A DNA stretch of 44,610 nt, taken from AC-32 sp038237925 (GTDB lineage: Bacteria; Actinomycetota; Thermoleophilia; Gaiellales; Gaiellaceae). The translations under genes were made by a program, and so were the position numbers. The stretch is from the NCBI GenBank assembly GCA_038237925.1, contig JBBRYF010000016.1, positions 1 to 44,610 of the forward strand, in the 5' to 3' direction. Below, in pieces: positions 7,264 through 15,207 of this stretch. Each line of letters begins with the position of its first letter. Within the stretch, counting starts at the first letter, position 1. Under the pieces are notes generated by a model. The model had not been told where the DNA came from and made no database searches. It saw only the letters and a program-made list of their open reading frames with translations.

Positions 7264-7952
7264 TCGGGCCGGCGCGCGACCCAGACGAACTCCTCGCTCT
7301 GCTCGTCGAACGGCCTTCGGTCGAACCAGCCGTACAAAGCCTCCGTCTCGAGGCCGGCGACGTCGAGCAGGCCTTCCCATTCGGCTCGGGTTGCCCACCA
7401 GAGCGAGATGTGCGCGCCGCTCTCGAGGGTGAGGTCGACCCGGCTGTCTGCCGGAACCTGGTCGATGCGGTGGCGAATCCCGTTCTGCTCCTGCCAGGTC
7501 CCGTCCAGTCGCGCCGCGATGTGGGGGCTGAAGACGAACGCGTTCCAGGCGAAGCGGCCGCCCGGTCGCAGCGAGCCGGCGACTCGCTCGAACACGCGGC
7601 GGCGTTCGGCCCAGGTCGGCAGGTGCAGCAGCCCGCGGAAGGGGCAATAGATCAGCGCGGCCTGCTCGTCCAGCGCGAGCTCTCGCATGTCGCCCTCGCG
7701 CAGTTCCAGCTCGACACCCGCGGCGTCCGCACGCTCGCGTGCCTGGGCGAGCATCACCGGCGAGAGATCGATCCCGAGGATCGGCTTGCCGGTCGCCACT
7801 GCCACCGGGATCGCGACGCGTCCGTTGCCGACGGCGAGCTCCACGATCGGTCCGTCCGCCTCGCGTGCCAGCTCGACGTAGAACGGAACGTCCTCGGTCA
7901 TGTCGGCCGCCCAGTTGTCGTAGTCCACCGCGAAGGGGTCGTAAGTGCTCAC
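7260..7952 (-). CDS. SAM-dependent methyltransferase (paralogue 1)
   Basis: A 230-residue class I methyltransferase, first gene of a two-gene operon with its paralogue. The N-terminus VSTYDPFAVDYDNWAADMTE leads to motif I, IVELAVGNGRVAIPVAVATG, post-I ILGIDLSPVMLAQARERA, and ALIYCPFRGLLHLPTW. The end FDRRPFDEQSEEFVWVARRP aligns with the partner. The start is GTG 7950-7952. A TACCAT box on the minus strand (7961-7966) lies 8 nt upstream and overlaps the pheS -10 box. I see no substrate clue. The pair looks like a recent duplication in an otherwise conserved rplT-pheS neighbourhood. Confidence 0.88.
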   Translation of the reverse strand: MSTYDPFAVDYDNWAADMTEDVPFYVELAREADGPIVELAVGNGRVAIPVAVATGKPILGIDLSPVMLAQARERADAAGVELELREGDMRELALDEQAALIYCPFRGLLHLPTWAERRRVFERVAGSLRPGGRFAWNAFVFSPHIAARLDGTWQEQNGIRHRIDQVPADSRVDLTLESGAHISLWWATRAEWEGLLDVAGLETEALYGWFDRRPFDEQSEEFVWVARRPE

Positions 7953-7960
7953 GAAGGCCG

Positions 7961-7970
7961 ATGGTACAGT
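7961..7970. promoter_or_regulatory. Overlapping divergent -10 boxes (methyltransferase / pheS)
   Basis: Plus strand TACAGT (7965-7970) ends 6 nt before the pheS ATG. Minus strand TACCAT (7961-7966) ends 8 nt before the methyltransferase GTG. The hexamers share two base pairs, and only 24 bp separate the two start codons. Both transcripts would be leaderless, and polymerase could not occupy both at once. Confidence 0.6.
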
Positions 7971-7976
7971 CGCCCG

Positions 7977-8972
7977 ATGGACCCGCAGGCTCTGGAAACC
8001 GAGGCACAGAGCGCGATCGAGGGCGCGGCGACCGTCACCGAGCTCGAGGACGCGCGCGTGCGCTACCTCGGCCGCAAGAGCGACCTGGCGCAGGGCCTCA
8101 GGGCGGTGCGCGACCGCGAGACGGGGATGAAGCTCAACACGCTGCGCGGGAGGCTCGAGTCGGCAGTCGATGCGCGCCGCACGGAGCTCGTGCGCGCAGA
8201 GCTCAACCGCGCGCTGACGGAAGAGGTCGTCGACGTCACGCTGCCCGGCGACGAGCTCCCGCTCGGCCACCTCCACCCGATCACGCAGGCTCGGCGCCAG
8301 ATCGAGGACGCGTTCCTCGGACTCGGCTACGAGATCCGCGACGACCGCGAGGTCGAGACCGTCGAGTACAACTTCGACAAGCTCGCCTTCGACCCGTGGC
8401 ACCCGGCGCGCTCGCACCGGGCGACCTTCTTCTTCGACGACAACCGGCTGCTGCGCACCGAGACCTCGCCGAGCCAGATCCATGCCCTCGAGGAGCGCGA
8501 GCCGCCGATCTACATGGTCTCGATCGGCCGTTGCTACCGGCGCGACGCGATCGACGCGACGCACTACCCGATCTTCCACCAGTTCGAGGGCCTGGCCGTC
8601 GACCGCGGGCTGACGCTCGCCGACTTGAAGGGGACGCTGCTGCACGTGATGCGCGCGATCTTCGGGCCCGACCGGCGTGTCCGCTTCCGCACGCATTACT
8701 TCCCGTTCACCGAGCCCTCGATGGAGCCCGACGTCTCGTGCGGGATCTGCGGCGGGACAGGCTGCCGCACGTGCCGCTATTCCGGCTGGCTCGAGATGGG
8801 CGGCTCCGGGATGGTCGACCCGCGCGTCTTCGAGAACGTCGGCGTCGATTCCGTGGAGTGGAGCGGGTTCGCATTCGGCTGCGGGATCGAGCGCGTCGCG
8901 CAACTGAAGTACGACTTCCCGGACATCCGCGCGCTCTGGGAGGGGGACCTCCGGGTCCTCACGCAGTTTTGA
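7977..8972 (+). CDS. pheS: Phenylalanyl-tRNA synthetase alpha subunit
   Basis: The catalytic subunit of the alpha2-beta2 enzyme charging tRNA-Phe; 331 residues, normal length. The N-terminal coiled-coil region (1-90, VRYLGRKSDLAQGLRAVRD) is followed by the class II core: LPLGHLHPITQARRQIEDAF region, TETSPSQIHALEE (motif 2 area), and SGFAFGCGIERVAQLKY (motif 3). A Cys cluster CGICGGTGCRTC sits before motif 3. The start ATG 7977 is fixed by the TACAGT box 6 nt upstream. The stop TGA overlaps the pheT TTG. Confidence 0.97.
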   Translation: MDPQALETEAQSAIEGAATVTELEDARVRYLGRKSDLAQGLRAVRDRETGMKLNTLRGRLESAVDARRTELVRAELNRALTEEVVDVTLPGDELPLGHLHPITQARRQIEDAFLGLGYEIRDDREVETVEYNFDKLAFDPWHPARSHRATFFFDDNRLLRTETSPSQIHALEEREPPIYMVSIGRCYRRDAIDATHYPIFHQFEGLAVDRGLTLADLKGTLLHVMRAIFGPDRRVRFRTHYFPFTEPSMEPDVSCGICGGTGCRTCRYSGWLEMGGSGMVDPRVFENVGVDSVEWSGFAFGCGIERVAQLKYDFPDIRALWEGDLRVLTQF

Positions 8973-11251
8973 GAGTGCCGGTGTCGTGGCTGCGGGAGTA
9001 CGTCCCGCTCGAGATGCCCCTGCCCGAGCTGGCCGACCGGCTTTCGGTCTCGGCGGCCGAGGTCGAGGGCATCGAGCGTCGCGGCGTGCCCGACGACGAC
9101 GGGAACCTCGGGCTCTTCCGCGTCGGCCGCGTGCTCGAGGCCGTAAAGCACCCGAACGCCGACCGGCTCCAGCTCTGCCGGGTCGACCTCGGCGAGGGCG
9201 CGCCGCGCCAGATCGTCTGCGGCGCCTGGAACTTCGGCGCGGGCGCGACCGTCGGGGTGGCGCTCCCGGGGGCCCGGCTTCCCGGCGGTCTGCAGCTCGA
9301 GCAGCGCAAGGTTCGCGGCGAGCTCTCCGACGGGATGATCCTCGCCGAGGACGAGGTGGAGCTCGGCAGCGACCACTCGGGGATCATGCTCCTGCCGGAG
9401 ACCGAGCCGGGAACGGCGCTCGGCGACGTGCTTCCGCTTGTCGAGGACGTGCTGCTCGTCGAGTCGACGGGGAACCGGCCCGACCTGCTCTCGATCTACG
9501 GGCTCGCCCGCGAGGTCTCCGCCCTCTACGACGTCGATTTGAGCCCTGTCCCGCGGACAGACCCTGGGCCACGGCCCGAAGAGACGGTGGACGTGGCCGT
9601 GCAGGACTTCGCCGGCTGCCCGCGCTACGTCGGCCGCGTCTTCCGCGACGTGCGCATCGGCCCCTCGCCGGTCTGGCTCCGAGCGCGGCTCTCGAACGCC
9701 GGTATGCGCCCGATCTCCAACGTCGTCGACGTCACCAACTACGTGATGCTCGCGCTCGGGAACCCGCTGCACGCGTTCGATCTGGCGAGACTGCACGGCG
9801 GGCGTATCGTCGTCCGGAGCGCCGAGGCCGGCGAGACGATCCGGACCCTCGACGGCGTCGACCGCAAGCTCGAGCCCGAGGACCTGATGATCGCCGACGC
9901 CGAACGCTCGGTCGCGCTCGCCGGGATCATGGGCGGCGAGGAGACCGAGATCGGCGAGCAGACGACCGAGGTACTCCTCGAGGCCGCGAACTTCGAGCCG
10001 ACCGGGATCTTCCGTACCTCGGAGCGGCTGCGCCTGCGCACCGAGGGCTCGAACCGCTGGGAGAAGGGCGTCGACCCGTACCTCGCCGAGCCGGCGGCGC
10101 GCCTGGCAACCGAGCTCCTCGCCGCGACCGCGGGCGCGCGCTGGACCGGTCACGCCGACGTGCACGAGGGGCTCCCCGAGCGACCGGTGATCAGCTTCCG
10201 GCACGAGCGCGCGGACGAGCTGATCGGCGTCGCCACTCCGCCCAGGGAGCAGGACGCGTGGCTCGAGCGGCTCGGCTTCGAGTCGCGCGACGGCGAAGTC
10301 GTCGCGCCGACCTGGCGCGCCCGCGACGTGACGCGTGAGGTCGACGTGATCGAAGAAGTCGCGCGCGGGCGGCTCGACGAGGTGCCGTTCACGCTGCCTG
10401 CGAGGCGCGAGATGTTCGGTGCGCTCACGCCGCTCCAGCGGCTCCGGCGGCGGATCGAGGACCTGCTCGCCGGGCTCGGGCTGACCGAGACGTACACACC
10501 GTCGCTGCGCGGAGACGACGCGGACCCGAACGCGTGGCGCCTGCCCGAGCCGATCTCGGTCGAATTCGCGGTGCTGCGCACGCGCCTGCTGCCGAGCCTC
10601 GTCGAGGCGGCGCGGCGCAACGTCGAGCTCGGTGCAGAGCGCATCGCCCTGTACGAGGTCGCCCGCGTCTACCTGCCGAACGGCGACCTCCCGAACGAGG
10701 AGACCCACGTCGCGGCGATCGTCGAGGGCGGCTGGCCGGCCGCGAAAGGGATCGTCGACACGCTCTACGCGGCGCTGAAGGCGGAGACCACCTTCGAACG
10801 CGTGCAAGATGAGCTGCTTCATCCGGGCAAGTCGGCGGCCACGGCGGCCGGCATCGTCGGCGAGCTCCACCCCGGCGTACTCGACGGGGTCTGGGGCGCG
10901 TTCGAGCTCGACCTTGCGAAGCTGCTCGAAGTGGCCCGCGACGAGGTGCGCTACGCCGACGTGGTCTCGTTCCCGGCGGTGCGGCAGGACCTCGCGTTCA
11001 CCGTCGCCGAGGACGTCTCCGCTGCCGAGCTCATCTCGGCCGCACGCGAGGCCGCCGGTGACGAGCTGCGCGCGATGCGCCCGTTCGACGTCTACCGCGG
11101 CGAGCAGGTGGGGGAGGGGCGCAAGTCGATCGCCTTCGCCGTCAGCTTCCAGTCGCCCGAGCGGACGCTCACCGACGAGGACGCCGCGGCTCTCCGCGAG
11201 CGAATCGTCGCGGCCCTGCGCGAGCGTTTCGGCGCGGAACTCCGCGCCTAA
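8969..11251 (+). CDS. pheT: Phenylalanyl-tRNA synthetase beta subunit
   Basis: 760 residues. Begins MRVPVSWLREYVPLEMP from TTG 8969, which overlaps the pheS stop as TTGA; GTG 8975 is a possible alternative. Domains in order: an N-terminal tRNA-binding (EMAP-like) domain (about 40-150, VKHPNADRLQLCRVD, QRKVRGELSDGMILAEDE), the B3/B4 editing domain (about 200-380), B5, the catalytic-like core (about 470-660), and the C-terminal ferredoxin-fold anticodon-binding domain (FPAVRQDLAFTVAEDV to the end). It edits mischarged Tyr-tRNA-Phe and recognises the tRNA. It ends directly at fold-back element A. Confidence 0.97.
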   Translation: MRVPVSWLREYVPLEMPLPELADRLSVSAAEVEGIERRGVPDDDGNLGLFRVGRVLEAVKHPNADRLQLCRVDLGEGAPRQIVCGAWNFGAGATVGVALPGARLPGGLQLEQRKVRGELSDGMILAEDEVELGSDHSGIMLLPETEPGTALGDVLPLVEDVLLVESTGNRPDLLSIYGLAREVSALYDVDLSPVPRTDPGPRPEETVDVAVQDFAGCPRYVGRVFRDVRIGPSPVWLRARLSNAGMRPISNVVDVTNYVMLALGNPLHAFDLARLHGGRIVVRSAEAGETIRTLDGVDRKLEPEDLMIADAERSVALAGIMGGEETEIGEQTTEVLLEAANFEPTGIFRTSERLRLRTEGSNRWEKGVDPYLAEPAARLATELLAATAGARWTGHADVHEGLPERPVISFRHERADELIGVATPPREQDAWLERLGFESRDGEVVAPTWRARDVTREVDVIEEVARGRLDEVPFTLPARREMFGALTPLQRLRRRIEDLLAGLGLTETYTPSLRGDDADPNAWRLPEPISVEFAVLRTRLLPSLVEAARRNVELGAERIALYEVARVYLPNGDLPNEETHVAAIVEGGWPAAKGIVDTLYAALKAETTFERVQDELLHPGKSAATAAGIVGELHPGVLDGVWGAFELDLAKLLEVARDEVRYADVVSFPAVRQDLAFTVAEDVSAAELISAAREAAGDELRAMRPFDVYRGEQVGEGRKSIAFAVSFQSPERTLTDEDAAALRERIVAALRERFGAELRA

Positions 11252-11414
11252 GGAGGGCTTGACGAAATACCGCTGAGCCGCCGGAACGCGCTGCTCGCCC
11301 CGATGCTGCGTCCTCGGTCGCGCCCGTACCTTCCAGGTACGAGCGCTCCCTGCGTCCTTGCCTCGGAACGACCATCGCGCCCCGGCGACGAGCGCTATTC
11401 CGCCAAGCCCTCCT
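11251..11414. repeat. Fold-back element A (long imperfect hairpin)
   Basis: Outer arms AGGAGGGCTTG (11251-11261) and CAAGCCCTCCT (11404-11414) pair exactly. Pairing continues inwards with few mismatches. The tip is CGTACCT-TCC-AGGTACG (11325-11341). Two unpaired tracts flank the tip: GCGTCCTCGGTC (11308-11319) and TCCCTGCGTCCTTGCCT (11347-11363). Both recur with one base change each in element B at 18094-18257, although the arms of A and B are unrelated. Here it lies between convergent genes and touches both stop codons. It may be a bidirectional terminator, a structured RNA or a fold-back mobile repeat. Confidence 0.7.
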
Positions 11415-11823
11415 AGAAGTCGGGCTTGACCCGGTCGGCCAGCGCGACGAGCACCTTGCGCTGGATCTCGGGCTGCTCTTCGAGCAGTCGCCTGAACGCC
11501 CGGTCGGTGATCACGAGTGTCCGCACGGGTGAGGTCGCCGTCACGGTCGCCGTGCGCGGCGTGTCCTCGACGAGCGCGATCTCGCCGAAGAAGTCACCTG
11601 CGCCGAGCGTGTTGATGCTCTTGCCTTCCTTCGCCACGTCCGCGTCGCCCTCGAGCAGCACGAAGAACTCGCGGCCGGCGGCGCCTTGCTTCGTCAGCTC
11701 CTTGCCCTCCGGAAGGTCGATCTCGTCCGCGATCTGCGCGATCTCCCCGAGCTCGCTCCGCGAACAGCTCGAGAACAGCGGCACCCGCTTGATCAGCTCG
11801 ACCTTCTCGTTGCGGCGCAGCAC
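11413..11823 (-). CDS. Stand-alone cyclic nucleotide-binding domain protein
   Basis: 136 residues, essentially one CRP/CAP-type cNMP-binding beta-barrel with no DNA-binding or catalytic domain. The phosphate-binding cassette is GDFFGEIALVEDTPRTATV (about 87-105), with the conserved Gly-Glu and the Arg that contacts the cyclic phosphate. An N-terminal helix (LIKRVPLFSSCSRSEL) is typical. The start is GTG 11821-11823. A TAGACT box (11830-11835, minus strand) ends 6 nt upstream, so it is leaderless. Two other proteins here (24772-25764, 40108-41742) carry related domains. Confidence 0.88.
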   Translation of the reverse strand: MLRRNEKVELIKRVPLFSSCSRSELGEIAQIADEIDLPEGKELTKQGAAGREFFVLLEGDADVAKEGKSINTLGAGDFFGEIALVEDTPRTATVTATSPVRTLVITDRAFRRLLEEQPEIQRKVLVALADRVKPDF

Positions 11824-11923
11824 GGGGGGAGTCTAAGCCTCTCGCCTGCCCCGGGGAAACCGAATCGCAGTTGCGAACCGTATGGGCTACCGTGTCCACG
11901 CTGATTTCCGAGGGGGTCTCTTG

Positions 11924-12589
11924 ATGCCATCGCTTCGCCCATTGCTGCTGCTTCCGCTCGTGCTCGCCGCCGTGCTGCTTCCCGGCGCTGCGCACTCCGC
12001 GGGCACGTCGAACGCGCTGACCGCGACCGTGGGCCCCGGCTTCTCGATCAAGCTGGTCGACGCGAACGGCAAAACGGTGACCCAGCTCGACGCGGGCGGC
12101 TACACGATCACGATCAAGAACCTCGCGCCCTCGCAGGAGCACAACTTCCATCTCACAGGCCTCGGAGTGGACATGGCGTCGGCCTTCGACAACAAGACGG
12201 TGACGTGGAACGTGGTGCTCGCTGACGGCACATACAAGTACAAGTGCGATGCGCATCCGACGCTCATGAAGGGCTCCTTTCACGTCGGGCTGTTGCCGCC
12301 CGCGCCGACGAGGCTCAACGGCAAGGTCGGGCCGAAGAGGACGATCTCGCTGAAGACGACGGCCGGTGCCGCCGTCAAGGCGCTCAAGTCCGGGCGCTAC
12401 AAGATCGTCGTCAGGGACGCGACGAAGCTCGACAACTTCCATCTGCTCGGCCCGGGCGCGAACAAGAAGACCGGCGTCAAGTTCCGCGGCAGCGCAACGT
12501 GGGCGTTGACCCTGAGGCCCGGAAAGTTCACGGTCCGCTCGGACGCGCACAAGAAACTGCGCCGCACCTTTACCGTCTTCGCCGCCTAG
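11924..12589 (+). CDS. Secreted protein with two cupredoxin-like domains
   Basis: 221 residues with an N-terminal signal peptide (MPSLRPLLLLPLVLAAVLLP, probable cleavage after AHSA near residue 26). Two tandem plastocyanin-like repeats follow. The first keeps plausible type 1 copper ligands: the His of HNFHLTG and the C-x2-H-x3-M motif KCDAHPTLM. The second repeat (LDNFHLLGPG and VRSDAHKKL) has lost the Cys and Met, so it is probably a copper-less domain. The start ATG 11924 has GAGGGGG upstream. The stop codon overlaps that of the convergent YihY gene. A role in extracellular electron transfer or copper binding is inference. Confidence 0.82.
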   Translation: MPSLRPLLLLPLVLAAVLLPGAAHSAGTSNALTATVGPGFSIKLVDANGKTVTQLDAGGYTITIKNLAPSQEHNFHLTGLGVDMASAFDNKTVTWNVVLADGTYKYKCDAHPTLMKGSFHVGLLPPAPTRLNGKVGPKRTISLKTTAGAAVKALKSGRYKIVVRDATKLDNFHLLGPGANKKTGVKFRGSATWALTLRPGKFTVRSDAHKKLRRTFTVFAA

Positions 12590-13530
12590 TTCGAGCTGCG
12601 CCGCGCCGGCTTCACGAGGCCCGCGCTCGGGCCGCCGGCTGCGTGGATGTCGGCCTCGCGGTCGAGCTCCGAGTTCAGCTCCGCGCCGAACAGGATCGCC
12701 CAGGAGCTGTAGTTCAGCCAGAGCAGCAGGATGATCGCGCCGGCGATCGAGCCGTAGGTCTTCGAGTAGGAGCCCGAGAACGAGGTGTAGAGCGCGAACA
12801 GGCCCGAGAGCACGAGCCACAGAATCGCGCCCACGATCGACCCGGGCGAGATCCAGCGCCAGCTCCGCTGGTTGAGGTTCGGCGCGAGGTAGTAGACGAG
12901 CGAGAAGAAGATCAGCACGGCGCCGAACGCGATCGGCCAGCGCGCGATGTTCCAGACGAGCGTGAACCCGCCGCCGAGTGGGGTGCGCTTCGCGATCGCG
13001 TTGCCGAGGGCGCCCCCGAAGATGATCAGCAGGAACATCCCGGCGAGGACGAGGCCGGTCGCCACGCACAGCAGGGTCGCGATCAGGCGCTGCTTCCAGA
13101 ACGGGCGCGTCTCGATGCGCTCGTAGGCGCGGTTGACCGCTTTCATCATCGCGCCCATCGCGCCGCTCGCAGCCCAGATGGCGCCGAACGTCCCTGCGAC
13201 GAACGCGATCGCGGAGCCGCCCTTGTTCTGCGCGGCGTCCGTCTTCGCGAGCTGGATCATCTTGATCACGCCGTGAGGCGCGACCGAGCCGACGAACTGC
13301 TCGAGGGAGTTGAACGCGCCGCTGCCGAAGAGCCCGAGCAGGCCGATCACGAGGATCACGGTCGGCAGGAAGGCGAGCAGCGAGCTGAACGCCACCTGTT
13401 GCGCCAGCCCCATGCAGTCGTCGGCGAGGAACTCCTTGCCGGCGCGCTTGCCGACGTCGAGCCACTCACGCCAGGACAGCTTGAGCGGCCCGGACGGCGC
13501 GCGGCCGGTGCGGTCAGCCGCGGTCGACAA
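12586..13530 (-). CDS. YihY/BrkB (UPF0761) inner membrane protein
   Basis: A 314-residue polytopic membrane protein with about six hydrophobic segments. Family features are the N-terminal amphipathic WREWLDVGKRAGKEFLADDC, followed by the first membrane segment AFSSLLAFLPTVILVIGLLG, and the WRWISPGSIVGAILWLVLSG and LLLWLNYSSWAILFGAELN segments near the end. Family members have been called RNase BN or BrkB, but their true function is unclear. It is the last gene of a five-gene minus-strand operon (14675 down to 12586), overlapping the DUF3618 gene by 17 bp. Confidence 0.92.
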   Translation of the reverse strand: MSTAADRTGRAPSGPLKLSWREWLDVGKRAGKEFLADDCMGLAQQVAFSSLLAFLPTVILVIGLLGLFGSGAFNSLEQFVGSVAPHGVIKMIQLAKTDAAQNKGGSAIAFVAGTFGAIWAASGAMGAMMKAVNRAYERIETRPFWKQRLIATLLCVATGLVLAGMFLLIIFGGALGNAIAKRTPLGGGFTLVWNIARWPIAFGAVLIFFSLVYYLAPNLNQRSWRWISPGSIVGAILWLVLSGLFALYTSFSGSYSKTYGSIAGAIILLLWLNYSSWAILFGAELNSELDREADIHAAGGPSAGLVKPARRSSN

Positions 13531-13789
13531 GGGAGAACGGGCCGAAGCGTGCTTTCGTCCTGCCCTCCCGGCTTCGGCGCATCAGAAGCCGCATCGTCGC
13601 GCCGATCCCGCCGGAGACCACGAACCCGACGCCGAGCGCGGCTACTGCTGCCACCGGCAGCTTGCTCTTCAGCGCCGCGTTGACGTCCATCCCCGCGCGC
13701 AGGTCGTCGACGGCGACCGCCAGCCGGTCGCGCTCCGCCTCGATGTCACGGCGGACCTGCTCGGGTGTGCGGCCGTTAGTGGCGGCCAT
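13514..13789 (-). CDS. DUF3618 domain protein
   Basis: 91 residues. The N-terminus RTPEQVRRDIEAERDRLAVAVDDLR is the DUF3618 signature, followed by one membrane segment (LPVAAVAALGVGFVVSGGIG) and a basic tail. DUF3618 proteins are small envelope proteins that commonly travel with holin-X-type proteins in actinobacteria; no biochemical function is established. Here the gene overlaps both neighbours in the envelope operon. Confidence 0.88.
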   Translation of the reverse strand: MAATNGRTPEQVRRDIEAERDRLAVAVDDLRAGMDVNAALKSKLPVAAVAALGVGFVVSGGIGATMRLLMRRSREGRTKARFGPFSLVDRG

Positions 13790-14183
13790 TGCCCTTCAGG
13801 GCCTCGGTCGTCAGCTTCGCCTCGCGGAGCGCCTGCTCCGGGACAGGCGGCGTGCCCTTCTTGATCGCGCGCAGCGCAAGGAAACCGAGCAGGCCCGCCA
13901 GCACGACGATGCCGCCGGTCACGATCAGTAGCGCGGCCCAGGTCGAAACCGCGGTCGCCAGTACCGCAGCGACTGCCGCCAGGCCGAACCCGAGCGCGAA
14001 CAGGAGCAACACGGCAGCGCCGAGGCCGAACGCGATCCCGATGCCGAGGGCGCCAACCTTGCGTTTGAGCTCAAGCGCAGCGAGCTCCAGCTCCAGGCGA
14101 ACGAGGGCGCTCGCGTGCTCGGCGACGCCCTTGGCGCTCGCACCGAAGCCGGGTGCGTCGCGCTCAGTCTCGTGGGTGTGCAT
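13776..14183 (-). CDS. Actinobacterial Holin-X family membrane protein
   Basis: 135 residues. The N-terminal amphipathic segment GVAEHASALVRLELELAALEL precedes two long hydrophobic segments (LGIGIAFGLGAAVLLLFALG and LIVTGGIVVLAGLLGFLAL), matching the holin-X superfamily (Phage_holin_3_6). Despite the name, chromosomal members are not phage holins; they sit with DUF3618 and YihY genes in envelope clusters, as here. Its ATG region overlaps the 3' end of the preceding gene by 20 bp. Confidence 0.85.
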   Translation of the reverse strand: MHTHETERDAPGFGASAKGVAEHASALVRLELELAALELKRKVGALGIGIAFGLGAAVLLLFALGFGLAAVAAVLATAVSTWAALLIVTGGIVVLAGLLGFLALRAIKKGTPPVPEQALREAKLTTEALKGNGRH

Positions 14184-14550
14184 GGCCTCTCCAGTCGATC
14201 ACCTTGGCGAGCACGATGCCGGCGACGAGGGCTGCGCCGACGATCACGATCGGCGGCGGGCCACCCCGCTTGCCCGTGGCCTTCTTCTCCTTCTTCGGCT
14301 TGGGCCGCGAGCCCAGCTGCGGGCCGCCGGGTGCGGGCGGTGGTGCGGCGCCTGGCTCCTGGTTCGTGGGAGCGTTCCCCTTCGCGCGCGCGGTCATCAG
14401 GCTCGGCTTCAGCTTCCGCAGGAACGCCGCGTCGTTGCGGAGCTCTTCGGAGAGCCACTCGCCGACGCCGTCGCCGCGAGCCGCCGCGCGGTCGGCCAGC
14501 TCCTGGAGCCGGCGGGCGCCGCGCTCGACCAGGACGTCGCCCTTTTTCAC
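14164..14550 (-). CDS. Membrane-anchored protein with Pro/Lys linker
   Basis: 128 residues from GTG 14550, which overlaps the preceding micro-ORF stop as GTGA. The N-terminal half is helical and charged (ERGARRLQELADRAAARGDG). The middle is a Pro/Gly/Lys-rich linker (about 60-95). One membrane segment (IVIVGAALVAGIVLAKVIDW) lies close to the C-terminus. I recognise no named family. Position and overlaps make it part of the holin-X/DUF3618/YihY envelope operon. Confidence 0.75.
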   Translation of the reverse strand: MKKGDVLVERGARRLQELADRAAARGDGVGEWLSEELRNDAAFLRKLKPSLMTARAKGNAPTNQEPGAAPPPAPGGPQLGSRPKPKKEKKATGKRGGPPPIVIVGAALVAGIVLAKVIDWRGHAHPRD

Positions 14551-14675
14551 TTCTTCACCGGAGGCGCCTCGCCCGTCGCGACGCGCCAGATTTGCGAGGC
14601 CGCGCGGCGAGCAGCCATCGTCGCGCCCGCGGCGAGGCCGGCGTAGAGACTAGTCCAGAGCAGCTTGCGAAGCAT
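14547..14675 (-). CDS. DUF4235-like micro-protein (42 aa)
   Basis: A short gene starting at ATG 14673-14675: MLRKLLWTSLYAGLAAGATM, then an AARRAASQIWRVATG segment, ending EAPPVKK. One short hydrophobic helix followed by W-R-x-A-T-G-x-x-P-P is the hallmark of DUF4235 membrane proteins, of which this looks like a reduced form. It is the first gene of the envelope operon, and its TGA overlaps the next GTG. A minus-strand TACAGT box (14720-14725) lies about 45 nt upstream and overlaps the argR -10 box. Confidence 0.7.
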   Translation of the reverse strand: MLRKLLWTSLYAGLAAGATMAARRAASQIWRVATGEAPPVKK

Positions 14676-14718
14676 TCCGGGTTCGTTGCCTGAGGATGAC
14701 TCGGCCAAACCTGAGAAC

Positions 14719-14725
14719 TACTGTA
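14719..14725. promoter_or_regulatory. Overlapping divergent -10 boxes (envelope operon / argR)
   Basis: TACTGTA contains TACTGT on the plus strand (14719-14724), ending 6 nt before GTG 14731 of argR. It also contains TACAGT on the minus strand (14720-14725), pointing to the envelope operon. The shared core suggests mutually exclusive initiation. Confidence 0.55.
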
Positions 14726-14730
14726 ACCGC

Positions 14731-15207
14731 GTGGAGCCCGTCGCGCGGCGACTCGCGAAGGTTGAACGACAGCGCTTGATCGCGAGCGTCGTCGCACGCC
14801 GCCGCATCGGCAGCCAGCTCGAGCTCGCGGACGCGCTCGCGAAGGCGGGTTGCGCTGTGACGCAGGCGACGATCTCGCGCGACATCCGCGAGCTGCGGCT
14901 CGAAAAGACGAGCGACCAGCTTGGCCGCCCGCGCTACGTCGTGCCCGGCCGCAGCGCGCGCGGCGATCCCCGCGAGGCCCTGAACGGCGTGCTGCGCCAG
15001 TTCGGCCTGCGCGCAACGGCGGCGCACAATCTCGTCGTCGTGCAGTCCGAGCTCGGCTCTGCTCCAGCGATCGCCCGCGCGCTCGACCGGCTCGAGCACC
15101 CGAAGATCGTGGGCACGCTTGCGGGCGACGACACGTGTCTGGTGATCACCGCCGGCCCCGCCGAGGCCAAACGCGTCGCGCGCGAGCTCTCCGGCGCGAT
15201 CGGTTAA
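14731..15207 (+). CDS. argR: Arginine repressor ArgR
   Basis: A transcriptional repressor of arginine biosynthesis that needs L-arginine for hexamer formation. From GTG 14731 it has 158 residues, a normal length. The N-terminal winged helix covers RQRLIASVVARRRIGSQLEL and VTQATISRDIRELRLEK (the TQATISRDI recognition helix is diagnostic). The C-terminal oligomerisation/Arg-binding domain includes NLVVVQSELGSAPAIARAL and GTLAGDDTCLVI, with the GDD arginine-binding motif. A TACTGT box 6 nt upstream supports this start over a longer upstream frame that would run into the divergent gene. No arg biosynthesis gene is nearby. Confidence 0.93.
   Translation: MEPVARRLAKVERQRLIASVVARRRIGSQLELADALAKAGCAVTQATISRDIRELRLEKTSDQLGRPRYVVPGRSARGDPREALNGVLRQFGLRATAAHNLVVVQSELGSAPAIARALDRLEHPKIVGTLAGDDTCLVITAGPAEAKRVARELSGAIG

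Noticed and set aside
7077..7976. Long N-terminal extension of the pheS frame
   Set aside because: It is antisense to two good methyltransferase genes, and its residues do not resemble PheS. The family start is at 7977.
8777..10870. 697-aa minus-strand open frame antisense to pheT
   Set aside because: It is a shadow frame produced by high-GC codon bias. The composition is Arg/Asp/Val-rich without domains.
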